Shown piece by piece: positions 26,463 to 34,705 of a stretch of 64,000 nucleotides of DNA. The notes beneath the pieces were generated by a model that made no database searches, was not told the DNA's origin, and saw only the letters and a list, made by a program, of their open reading frames with translations. The position numbers were made by a program, and so were the translations under genes. The stretch comes from DASUGC01 sp035606665 (GTDB taxonomy: Bacteria; Acidobacteriota; Vicinamibacteria; Vicinamibacterales; SCN-69-37), in the NCBI GenBank assembly GCA_035606665.1, contig DATNEY010000053.1:1-64000 (forward strand), given 5' to 3'. Positions within the stretch are counted from its first letter, which is position 1. Every line of letters starts with the position of its first letter.

Positions 26463-27325
26463 CCGGCATCTCCGCGGGTGCGCCCGCCGGCATCCTTGGT
26501 CAGCCGGGCCGCAAGCGCGGTCACGACATTCGTGATCGAGTCGTTGAGTCTGGCCGGCAGGAACGTAGACGCCAGTATCCACGGCTTGGCGAACGCCCCG
26601 ACGGCATAGCGGGTCCGTGGCCGCGCGACGGTCGCCGCCCTGGTCACAACGCGGGCGATCACATCGGGATGCGAGCTGAACGGCACCGCCGCCAGGAAGA
26701 GCCGGCGTTTGGCCGTCGCCATCGACGCGTACGCCGTACCGCCCGATGCCGCGGCGAGCGTCTCCAGCGCAATGGCCGTCCATCCCGTTCTTGTCGCGCC
26801 CGGTTGAATGACAACGACCTTGATGCCGAACGGGGCGAGCTCCATCCGCAGGCTGTCGCTGAACCCTTCGACGGCGAACTTCGTCGCGTGGTACCACGCG
26901 CCGAGCGGGTCCCAACCGCGACCGCCCATCGACGAGACGTTGATGATGCGCCCCTGTCCTTGTGCGCGCATCGCGGGAATCACCAACTGGATCAGCCGCG
27001 CCAGGCCGAACACGTTGACCTCGAACTGGCGCCGCGCCTCGGACATAGGCACGTCCTCGACGGCGCCATAGCTTGCATAGCCGGCATTGTTGACGAGAAG
27101 ATCGATGCGGCCGTGCTCGTCGTGAATGCGTCCGATCGCCCGCGCGATTGAATCGTCGACGGTCAGATCGAGCGGCACGATCCTGGCGCCCTCGTCGGCG
27201 AGGGCAGCCATCCGGTCGACCCGCCTGGCGCCGGCGTACACGATGAAATTGCTCGCGAGAAGCCGTTTGGCGGTGGCCTCGCCGATGCCTGACGAAGCCC
27301 CAGTGACAAGCGCAACCTTTGCCAC
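26459..27325 (-). CDS. Short-chain dehydrogenase/reductase
   Basis: 288 aa, classical SDR. MAKVALVTGASSGIGEATAKRL gives the TGxxxGIG cofactor loop; NNAG at 79-82; Ser131/132; and the catalytic YHATK with Tyr145 and Lys149, followed by PGATRTGW. The motif around 31-36 (AGARR) suggests NADP preference. The last 60 residues include a hydrophobic stretch, common in the retinol-dehydrogenase-like branch. It probably reduces a ketone or oxidises an alcohol in the product or a precursor. It is the first gene of a minus-strand pair and is divergent from the NRPS at 27632. Confidence 0.88.
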   Translation of the reverse strand: MAKVALVTGASSGIGEATAKRLLASNFIVYAGARRVDRMAALADEGARIVPLDLTVDDSIARAIGRIHDEHGRIDLLVNNAGYASYGAVEDVPMSEARRQFEVNVFGLARLIQLVIPAMRAQGQGRIINVSSMGGRGWDPLGAWYHATKFAVEGFSDSLRMELAPFGIKVVVIQPGATRTGWTAIALETLAAASGGTAYASMATAKRRLFLAAVPFSSHPDVIARVVTRAATVARPRTRYAVGAFAKPWILASTFLPARLNDSITNVVTALAARLTKDAGGRTRGDAG

Positions 27326-27631
27326 GGCTCAGAGTATAGTCCGGCCGGTACTGCCGGACTGACGCCGCGGCCCGGTTGCGCGCGCTTCCATCTGCGCGCC
27401 CTGACGGAGGCGCCCTCAAAACCGTCGGCGTTGGCCGGTGCCTCGATCGCTCTACCGCTCCACTCCCGCACCGCCGCGTGTTCAAGGCAGGCTCGGACGA
27501 GTCGCGCTCGGTGCGGGGCCGAGTACGCGGCCGTGCCTGCCGCCTGGAGCAAGAGCATGGTGAATGCCAAAACTAGTCTAAACATATAGCTACACTCTAT
27601 GAGCCGGGCCATAGCCCGGCTACTAACGGCG
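27326..27631. other. Divergent intergenic region between SDR and NRPS
   Basis: 306 bp without a convincing gene. Next to the NRPS start it holds CTAGTCTAAACATATAG (27574-27590), an AT-rich element that could be a -10 region, and the palindrome listed separately. A short minus-strand frame from 27585 begins with a signal-peptide-like stretch but decays into GC-biased sequence overlapping the SDR. No terminator is seen. Confidence 0.6.
27602..27621. promoter_or_regulatory. Inverted repeat AGCCGGGC-CATA-GCCCGGCT at the NRPS start
   Basis: Perfect 8-bp stem with a 4-nt loop, placed directly after an upstream ATG (27599) and 10 nt before the ATG at 27632 preferred for the NRPS. If transcription starts just after CATATAG (27584-27590), this hairpin forms the whole 5' leader and may control translation. 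Confidence 0.45.
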
Positions 27632-30600
27632 ATGTCTCTTCCTCTCACGGACGCCAAGCAACAATTGCTTCGGCAACGCCGCCTCGGACGGGCCGCGAAT
27701 CATGCTCCTGCGGCCGAAGCGAGGCCAGCGAGGATTCCGCTGTCGTTCGAGCAGCAACAGTTGTGGTTCGTCGATCGGCTCGCCGGCGCAGCCGCCGGTT
27801 ACAACGTGACGGCGAGGCTGAACATTGCCGGCGCGCTCGACGTCGCGGCCGTGAACGCAGCCGTGCAGCAGATTCTCGCCCGCCACGAGATCCTCAGGAC
27901 GTCATTTCCTGAAGCCGATGGATCACCGTTTCAGCTGATTCGCCCTGAACTCCGCATCGAGATCCCATACATCGATCTGCGCGGGTGCAGTCCGCACGAT
28001 CGCCGCGAGCAGGTCGGTCAATTGCTCGATCGCGAGCGCACGATGCCGTTCGACCTTGCGAACGGTCCGATCATCAGAGCCACGCTGATGACGCTCGCGC
28101 CGGACCAGCACGTGCTTGTCCGGACCATCCATCACATCGCATGTGACGCCACGTCGAACCGGATCTTCGCGCGCGAGTTTCACGCGTGCTACGACGCGGC
28201 GGTGAAGGGACGGACGCCCGAACTGCCGCCGATCGGCCTGCAAGCGGCCGACTACGCGGTCCGGCAACGCCGGACGTTGTCCGCCGACGCCCTCGACCGG
28301 TCGCTCGACTACTGGCGCCGCGCGCTCGAATCGTGTCCGGAAGATCCGGCGCTGCCGGCCGATCGCGCGCGACCGAAACGAATGGCCGGTACCGGTGACC
28401 TGCGCCTCATGGTGTTGTCGTCGGCGCTGAGCGACGGTGTCCGGCGGCTGGCGCGTGAGCAGCAAATGACGCCGTTCGGTCTGCTCTTCGGCGTGTTCGG
28501 CGTGCTGCTCATGCGCCAGTCGGGCGGTACGGACCTGGTGATCGGTTCGCCGATGGCGAACCGGTCCGATCCCGCGATTGAGTCCACCATCGGTTTCTTC
28601 GTCAACACTTTGCCGCTCCGGCTCCGGATCCATGCGTGGGACAGCTTCACGCGGGTGTTTCAGCAGGCCCGCGACACGATTCTCACCGCGCACGAACACG
28701 CCGACGCGCCGTTCGACCAGATCGTCAACGCCGTGAGGCGGCAGCGTCGGTCGAACGAGACACCGCTGTTTCAAGTGCTGTTCGGCATGCTCGACGATGT
28801 CGCGACGACGGCCGTGCGGGAGGAGGCCCGCAAGGAGCTCGGCGGCGTCACCAGCGTAGCGATCGCCGGCGCTCACCCGATTCGGTTCGATCTGGAGCTG
28901 TACGCCGAAACCCGTGACGACCGCATCGCCCTGTCGTGGCTCTACCGTCCCGATCTCTTCGAGGCCGACACCATTGCCGAATTGATGCGTCTCTTCGTTG
29001 ACCTCACCGAGGCAGCCTGCTCCGATCCCCAACGCCGCGTCGGGACCGTCGGTGCCGTGGACGATGGCGTCAGGCCGCCGACCGCTGCTGACGGGGCCGT
29101 GACGAACATCGTTGAGCGCTTCGAGACGCAGGCGCGGCGGACCCCCGATGCGACCGCGTTGATGTGCCGCAATGAGCGCCGGACCTACGCGGAAACGCAG
29201 GCAGCGATCGATCGCCTTGCGCGACGTTTGATCGCTGCAGGCGTGCATGAGACGTCCATCGTCGGGATTTGCCTTCCGCGATCGGGTGACGTCGTAGTCG
29301 CCGCGTTGGCCGCCATGAAAGTTGGCGCCGCGTTCGTGCCGATCGATCCCGCGTGTCCCGAGCTGCGTCTGGCTGCGCTGCTCGAGAGCGCCAGGCCTGC
29401 GGTAGTCATCGTCAATCCCGACTCGCGCCAGCGTCTGGCGGCGCAGAAGACCGTGATGCTCGATGAAGGTGTCGGCGACGAGATCGATGCGGCGCCTTTC
29501 GTTCAGCGATCGATTCGTCCAGACCAGCCGGCGTACGTGCTGTATACCTCCGGGTCGACGGGCACGCCGAAGGGTGTGGTTATTCCGCACCGTGCGCTCT
29601 CAACCTTTGCAGAGGGGATCCATCGAGTCGTGCCCTTCCAGCCGGCCGATCGGCACCTCGCCGTGACCACCACGACCTTCGACATCTCGATTCTGGAGCT
29701 GCTGGTACCGCTCACACACGGAGCCGCCGTCGTGATCGCCGCGGAGGACGAGATGCGAGATCCGGGAGCGCTGGCTGCGCTTGTGCAGCGGCACGGCGCC
29801 ACGGTGCTCCAGGCCACACCGAGTCTGTGGCGTGTGCTCGTTCAGCACGATCCCGGCGCGTGGGGTAGTCTGCGCGCGCTCGTTGGAGGCGAACCACTGC
29901 CGAACGTCGTGGCCTCGGCGCTCCTGGAAGCTGCGTCGTGCGCGGTGAATCTGTATGGACCGACGGAAGCCACGATCTGGGCTTCCTCACATCTCATCTC
30001 GGCGGCGGACGTCGGTCCCTCGGCTGAGTCCGTCGTCACGATCGGCCAGGCTCTCGAGGGTTATCAGTTGCATGTGCTCGATGGGTTGCTCGCGCCGGTT
30101 CGGGCTGGGGCTCGCGGGGAGCTGTACATTTCCGGCCCGGCTCTGGCGATCGGGTATCTCGGGCAATCCCGACTGACTGCGGAGCGGTTCGTCGCGGATC
30201 CCCGTGGCTCGTCCGGCGCGCGAATGTACCGCACCGGCGATCTCGCGAGACTCGCGGCCGACGGCCGCATCCATTTCTTGGGTCGCGCGGACGATCAGGT
30301 CAAGCTCCGGGGCTTTCGGATCGAGCTCGGGGAAATCGCCGCGGCAGCGCGCGCGTGTCGAGGCGTTGGCGACGCCCTCGCCGCCGTCGTTGGCAACGAC
30401 GACCCTCAATTGGTTCTCTACGTGCTGCGGGACAGGATCAGTCAAGCAGCCGATTCCGGCGTCGACGGGGAACGGTTGGCGGCGTGGCAAGCGGTGTACG
30501 ACACCGCATATCAGCGCGGCCGCGCGGAGGATCCGGCGTTCGATACGCGCGACTGGATCAGCAGCTACACGAGCGCGCCGATCCCAGCCGAGGAGATGCG

Positions 30601-33538
30601 TGATTGGCTGGACGCTACGCTCGCTGAAATCCGCAGGCAGTCCGGAATGCAGGCCGTCCTCGAGATCGGTTGCGGGACCGGACTGTTGCTGACGCGACTG
30701 GCGCCGTCATGTTCCCGCTACGTCGGAATCGACTTTTCCGCCACGGCCATTCAGCGGCTGAAGCAGGTGTGCAGTGACCGTCCGGATCTGTCGCATGTCG
30801 ACGTCCGGGTGGCCGCAGCGCACGAACTGTCGTTTGTCGAGGATGAGTCAGTCGACACGGTGATCATCAATTCCGTGATCCAGTATTTTCCGGGCGCGGA
30901 CTATCTTCTGAAGGTACTTTCCGAGACCCTGCGCGTCACGCGCACGGGCGGTCGCATCTTCGTCGGTGACGTGCGCAATGCCAATCTGAGCCGTGCGTTC
31001 CATGTCAGCGTCGAGCTGGAGCGGGGCGGGGCGGCCCTGCCCGCGTCCGAGCTGGCGGCGCGCGCGGACCGCGCGGTTCGTAACGACGGAGAACTGCTCG
31101 TCGCGCCGGCATTCTTCCGCGAGCTGGCGGCAGCCTGCCCCAGGCTTGCGTCTGCGCATGTGCTGCCGAAGCGCGGCCGCCTGGATTCGGAGATGCATCG
31201 GTTCCGGTACGACGTGGCGTTGTCCGTGGGCGATCGGACGTCCTTGTCGCCCGCCGATCGCCGCGTCACGTGGGACGCGGATGGACGATGGCGGGGGACC
31301 GTGACGTCGCTGCTGGCGGCAGAGCCGTCGCTGTCGATCCTGGTCGAGCGCGTGCCCGATCGCCGCGCTGCCGGTGCCGCGGCGGCGGCGCGCAGGTTGT
31401 GGCGCGGCGAGCAGGCATGGCCCGTCGAGACGGCCGGGGAGGACCTGCGACTCGTCGATGCGCTTGGCTCGTCCGTCGAGTGGCTCGGCGCCGACGTCGA
31501 CGGATGCTCCGACGTCGTGATCAATCCGCGCCGCGTACCTGCCGAGTCGTCCGCGGCACTCGATGCGCCGCTCAGCCGCTTCGTCACCGCTCCCGATCTG
31601 GATGACGAGGCGTTCAGTCGCAGGATTCGTGAGGAGTTGTCGTTGCGCTTGCCCGACTACATGGTGCCGGCGCGAGTGATGCGCCTCGATGCATGGCCTC
31701 TCACGCCCGCGGGCAAAGTCGATCGACGCGCGCTGCCGGCCGTATCCGTCGCCCGTTCCCTCCGGCGCGGTCGCGCCGCGCGCAATGAGCAGGAACGCCT
31801 GTTGTGCGCCGTGTTTGCCGAGCTGCTGCGCGTGGATCATGTGGCGGCCGACGACGACTTCTTCGAGCTCGGAGGCCATTCGCTGATCGCCATGCGGGTG
31901 ATCGCGCGGATTCACGAGCTCTTCGGTGTAGCCGTGCCGATCGCCGCGTTTCTCGACCGGCCCACGCCGGAGCGGCTTGCCGAACAGCTCGCGGCACCGG
32001 CACCCGACGCCGGCGACGTCCCGCTGGAACCGGTCGCGCGAGGCGCGGACGTGCCGTTGTCGTTCAATCAGCAGCGGTATCTCCTCGAGCTTTGGAGGCT
32101 GGGAAAGGCCAGACCCGCTCCGTTCCAGATCAACTTTGAAGTTCCGCTCCCCGATGCGGGCGATCCGGTGTTGGTCGAGCGCGTGATGATTGAGCTGCTC
32201 AATCGCCATGAGGTCTTGCGGACGGCGTTCCTGCCCCGGCCGGGCATCTCCGCGGCGAAGCCATTTGCCGCCATCGCGATGCGCCTGCTGCGGCGCCGGT
32301 TCGTGCAGCGGCTCGTTCGATCGGCGTTGTCGCGCCGACAGGCGCCGGGGTTCTTCCGCGGCGAATTGCGGCACATTCCAGGAGTCAGGATTCGCTCGAT
32401 CGACGTCACCGGTCTCGACGGCGCCAGGCGTGTGGCGACGATTGCCCGTCAGCGCGAGCTCACGGCGCCCTTCGACGTGCAGCGCCCGCCGCACGTCCGC
32501 GCGGTGCTCGCGACTGCCCAGGGGCGTCCCGGCGTACTTGCGTTGGCGATCAGCCACGTCGTGTGCGATTGGTGGTCGGCCGGGGTCTTCCGGGACGAAT
32601 TCCTTGCCATCTACACGGCCTTCGCGCAGGGCCGTCCGTCGCCCTTGCCCGCGCCCGTCCTGCAGTTTGCCGACGTGGCCCTGTGGGAACGCCGCCGGTT
32701 CACGGGGCCATCGCTCGAGAGGGCCATGGCGTTCTGGCGGAAGTTCGTGCCGGGGTTCTCGCCGTTCAGTACGCCGTTCAACGTGAGCGCGCTGACGTAC
32801 GCGCGGCCGGCGCGGCCGCGCACCTATCGCGTGCGTTTTCTCGTCGTCGATCTCGATGTGGAGACGTACGCGGCGATCCGCCAGGCGGCTGCGGACAGAC
32901 ACGCCACGGTGTACATGTTCCTGTTGGCGTCCGTCGCCGCCCTCTTCCGGCTGACCTCCAACGAGAAAGAGGAGGCCATCACGCTCTGGGGCCTCTTCGC
33001 CAATCGCCAGCTTCCGCAGACGCATCAGCTCATCGGATGGATGTACGTCATCCTTCCGCTGCGATTCGACGTGGTCCGAGGGCTCACGTTCGAGCGCCTG
33101 CTGGCGTGCTCGCGCGACGCCGTGCTCGGCGCCATGGCGCACCCGATCCCCATCGAGCTCCTGGCGCTCCAGAACGATCTCAACCTGTCGGCAAACGCGA
33201 TCGAGAACATGGCGCACGTGCACATCGACGTTCGCGAGATGCGTGATGACGTGATCGATGATGCCGCGTCGCGGCCCGCCATGGAGTTCAGGGAACGCGA
33301 GGGGCCCGCGTTGGCCCTCATGTGCCTGCAGGGGCGCACCCGTTTCAAGATCGTCGCGCAGTACTCGATTGACTGGTTCGAGGACGCCCGGGTTCGCGCC
33401 CTCTTCGACGACCTGCAGCAGCTCATGCATGCGGCCGCCCGCCGGCCGGGCGCGACCATTGAATCGCTGGGGCGAGCGGTATCTGATGTGAGGCAGCGCG
33501 CGTCGGGCGATCGAGACGCCCAGTCGGAGACTCAGTAA
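27632..33538 (+). CDS. NRPS C-A(Gly)-N-methyltransferase-T-C
   Basis: 1968 aa from ATG 27632 (MSLPLTDAKQQLLRQRR, a normal NRPS head); an in-frame ATG at 27599 adds 11 residues. The first C domain has HHIACDATS. The A domain is complete (YTSGSTGTPKGV near 638; NLYGPTEATIW; GRADDQVKLRGFRIELGEI), with code D-I-L-Q-L-G-L-I-W, i.e. glycine. Between A8 and A10 sits a SAM methyltransferase (VLEIGCGTGLLL near 1009), the normal position of an N-MT, so the residue is predicted to be N-methylglycine (sarcosine). T domain Ser1417 (LGGHSLIA). A second C domain (about 1470-1960) reads SHVVCDWWS near 1640 instead of HHxxxDG, but keeps the second His and the Asp; it also has an Arg-rich insert near 1545-1575. 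The next NRPS starts directly with an A domain, so this C most likely serves it, a module split over two proteins. Confidence 0.93.
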   Translation: MSLPLTDAKQQLLRQRRLGRAANHAPAAEARPARIPLSFEQQQLWFVDRLAGAAAGYNVTARLNIAGALDVAAVNAAVQQILARHEILRTSFPEADGSPFQLIRPELRIEIPYIDLRGCSPHDRREQVGQLLDRERTMPFDLANGPIIRATLMTLAPDQHVLVRTIHHIACDATSNRIFAREFHACYDAAVKGRTPELPPIGLQAADYAVRQRRTLSADALDRSLDYWRRALESCPEDPALPADRARPKRMAGTGDLRLMVLSSALSDGVRRLAREQQMTPFGLLFGVFGVLLMRQSGGTDLVIGSPMANRSDPAIESTIGFFVNTLPLRLRIHAWDSFTRVFQQARDTILTAHEHADAPFDQIVNAVRRQRRSNETPLFQVLFGMLDDVATTAVREEARKELGGVTSVAIAGAHPIRFDLELYAETRDDRIALSWLYRPDLFEADTIAELMRLFVDLTEAACSDPQRRVGTVGAVDDGVRPPTAADGAVTNIVERFETQARRTPDATALMCRNERRTYAETQAAIDRLARRLIAAGVHETSIVGICLPRSGDVVVAALAAMKVGAAFVPIDPACPELRLAALLESARPAVVIVNPDSRQRLAAQKTVMLDEGVGDEIDAAPFVQRSIRPDQPAYVLYTSGSTGTPKGVVIPHRALSTFAEGIHRVVPFQPADRHLAVTTTTFDISILELLVPLTHGAAVVIAAEDEMRDPGALAALVQRHGATVLQATPSLWRVLVQHDPGAWGSLRALVGGEPLPNVVASALLEAASCAVNLYGPTEATIWASSHLISAADVGPSAESVVTIGQALEGYQLHVLDGLLAPVRAGARGELYISGPALAIGYLGQSRLTAERFVADPRGSSGARMYRTGDLARLAADGRIHFLGRADDQVKLRGFRIELGEIAAAARACRGVGDALAAVVGNDDPQLVLYVLRDRISQAADSGVDGERLAAWQAVYDTAYQRGRAEDPAFDTRDWISSYTSAPIPAEEMRDWLDATLAEIRRQSGMQAVLEIGCGTGLLLTRLAPSCSRYVGIDFSATAIQRLKQVCSDRPDLSHVDVRVAAAHELSFVEDESVDTVIINSVIQYFPGADYLLKVLSETLRVTRTGGRIFVGDVRNANLSRAFHVSVELERGGAALPASELAARADRAVRNDGELLVAPAFFRELAAACPRLASAHVLPKRGRLDSEMHRFRYDVALSVGDRTSLSPADRRVTWDADGRWRGTVTSLLAAEPSLSILVERVPDRRAAGAAAAARRLWRGEQAWPVETAGEDLRLVDALGSSVEWLGADVDGCSDVVINPRRVPAESSAALDAPLSRFVTAPDLDDEAFSRRIREELSLRLPDYMVPARVMRLDAWPLTPAGKVDRRALPAVSVARSLRRGRAARNEQERLLCAVFAELLRVDHVAADDDFFELGGHSLIAMRVIARIHELFGVAVPIAAFLDRPTPERLAEQLAAPAPDAGDVPLEPVARGADVPLSFNQQRYLLELWRLGKARPAPFQINFEVPLPDAGDPVLVERVMIELLNRHEVLRTAFLPRPGISAAKPFAAIAMRLLRRRFVQRLVRSALSRRQAPGFFRGELRHIPGVRIRSIDVTGLDGARRVATIARQRELTAPFDVQRPPHVRAVLATAQGRPGVLALAISHVVCDWWSAGVFRDEFLAIYTAFAQGRPSPLPAPVLQFADVALWERRRFTGPSLERAMAFWRKFVPGFSPFSTPFNVSALTYARPARPRTYRVRFLVVDLDVETYAAIRQAAADRHATVYMFLLASVAALFRLTSNEKEEAITLWGLFANRQLPQTHQLIGWMYVILPLRFDVVRGLTFERLLACSRDAVLGAMAHPIPIELLALQNDLNLSANAIENMAHVHIDVREMRDDVIDDAASRPAMEFREREGPALALMCLQGRTRFKIVAQYSIDWFEDARVRALFDDLQQLMHAAARRPGATIESLGRAVSDVRQRASGDRDAQSETQ

Positions 33539-33696
33539 TGCCTAACTATCAATGGATAGTTGAGTTGTGGAGATCAGGCTAGACAAACCTTGCGACATTA
33601 TCAGGCTGTCTGGTAGCCTGTCGCGTCACGACTAGACACTGGTAGTCGCCTGTATTCCGGCATCCGAGGAGGGGGCCCAATCCCCCTGGAGCAGTC
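33539..33696. promoter_or_regulatory. Leader with four inverted repeats upstream of mbtH
   Basis: This 158-nt gap holds four perfect inverted repeats: AACTATC/GATAGTT (33544-33561), CAGGCT/AGCCTG (33602-33620), CGACTA/TAGTCG (33629-33648) and AGGGGG/CCCCCT (33670-33687). The last lies between a GAGGAGG-like sequence and the GGAG (33688-33691) that serves the mbtH ATG at 33697. A regulated leader or promoter for the mbtH-TE-NRPS unit is likely; I see no clean -35/-10 pair. Confidence 0.45.
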
Positions 33697-33939
33697 ATGA
33701 CGAACCCGTTCGAAGACGATAGCGCCGACTATCTCGTTCTGGTCAACGACGAGGGGCAGCACTCGCTCTGGCCGACCTTCATCGACGTACCGGCCGGATG
33801 GACGGCCGTCGGCCCAAAGGCGAAACGGAGCGAGTGCCTCGACTGGATCGAGGCGACCTGGACCGACATGCGGCCCAAGAGTCTCATCGCCGCACTCAAC
33901 GGGGATCAGCCTCGCGCGACCGATGGCCGCGAGGACTGA
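33697..33939 (+). CDS. mbtH: MbtH-like NRPS activator protein
   Basis: 80 aa. Shows the family core: NPFEDDSADYLVLVNDEGQHSLWP, then PAGW and the Trp residues of the WIEATWTDMRP segment. MbtH proteins bind A domains and are often required for their folding or activity; the partners here are the Gly, Ala and Thr A domains. GGAG lies 5 nt before the ATG. It overlaps the thioesterase gene by 17 nt. Confidence 0.95.
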   Translation: MTNPFEDDSADYLVLVNDEGQHSLWPTFIDVPAGWTAVGPKAKRSECLDWIEATWTDMRPKSLIAALNGDQPRATDGRED

Positions 33940-34705
33940 ACCATTCGAGCCCCAGACCGAATGGCTCACGATCTATGAGCCGCGGCCGCGAGCGCGGCTG
34001 CGGCTGGTTTGCTTTCCACATGCCGGAAGCTCGGCGGCGGCGTTCGCCGAATGGAATCGCAAGGTGCCGCACGATATCGAAGTCGCCAGCGTTGAGTACC
34101 CCGGCCGGGGTGCCCGGCGGGCCGAGCGGCCGTTCGTGCGCGTGCGCGCGCTCGTGGCCGCTGCGTTCAGCGGCCTGCGGGACGCGCTGGCCGAGAAGCC
34201 ATTTGCGCTGTTCGGTCACAGCATGGGAGCGCTGATCGCCTTTGAACTGGCGAGGCAGTTCCAGCGTTTCGGTGACGTTCGCCCGGCGGCGCTGCTTGTG
34301 GCGGCGTGTCGCGCGCCGGGCCTCCCGCTGCTCACCGCGCCCGTGTACCAGGCTCCCGATGCCGCGTTTGTCGCGGCAGTCAGGGCGCTGAACGGGACCG
34401 ACTCGGCGATCCTCGATCACCCCGAGTTCCAGCGGCTGTTTCTGCCGGTGCTGCGCGCCGACTTCGAGGCCGCTGAAACCTACGTCCGGCAGGGACGGGA
34501 TCAGCTTGCCCTTCCATTGTTCGTCTACGGGGGCAGCGCCGATCCGGAGGTGCCGGTCGATGATCTGCACGCATGGTCAGCCGAGGCCACGGTCGGCGCG
34601 ACCGTTCGTGTCTATCCGGGCGATCACTTCTTCCTTGAGACCTCACGGGACCGGTTGATGTCGGACATCGCGGCGGACGTACTGTCGACTCGGAAGATCT
34701 CATGA
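33923..34705 (+). CDS. Type II thioesterase
   Basis: 260 aa alpha/beta-hydrolase of the editing (external) thioesterase family. LVCFPHAGSSAAAF near 28-41 is the usual oxyanion motif, FGHSMGAL gives Ser100, and GDHFFLE near the end gives the catalytic His. It hydrolyses wrongly loaded or stalled acyl groups from carrier proteins of the assembly line. It overlaps mbtH upstream and the NRPS downstream by 4 nt (ATGA). It could also act as the releasing enzyme, since no NRPS or PKS visible here ends in a TE domain. Confidence 0.92.
   Translation: MAARTEPFEPQTEWLTIYEPRPRARLRLVCFPHAGSSAAAFAEWNRKVPHDIEVASVEYPGRGARRAERPFVRVRALVAAAFSGLRDALAEKPFALFGHSMGALIAFELARQFQRFGDVRPAALLVAACRAPGLPLLTAPVYQAPDAAFVAAVRALNGTDSAILDHPEFQRLFLPVLRADFEAAETYVRQGRDQLALPLFVYGGSADPEVPVDDLHAWSAEATVGATVRVYPGDHFFLETSRDRLMSDIAADVLSTRKIS

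Noticed and set aside
25608..27485. A 625-residue minus-strand frame spanning the nucleotidyltransferase and SDR genes
   Set aside because: Only its last 284 residues (from 26462) are protein-like; the rest is Arg-rich shadow of the SDR gene.
27330..27585. Minus-strand frame starting MFRLVLAFTMLLLQAAGTAA, like a signal peptide
   Set aside because: The hydrophobic start is followed by GC-biased, Arg/Pro-rich sequence that runs into the SDR gene in another frame; no good ribosome-binding site and no family similarity. Probably chance.
30848..33430. 860-residue minus-strand frame inside the N-MT NRPS
   Set aside because: Antisense shadow of a GC-rich NRPS; low-complexity composition and no motif.
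32040..33538. C-terminal C domain as a chain-releasing or cyclising domain
   Set aside because: The next NRPS begins with an A domain that otherwise has no C domain, so a split module is the simpler reading; kept as a secondary possibility.
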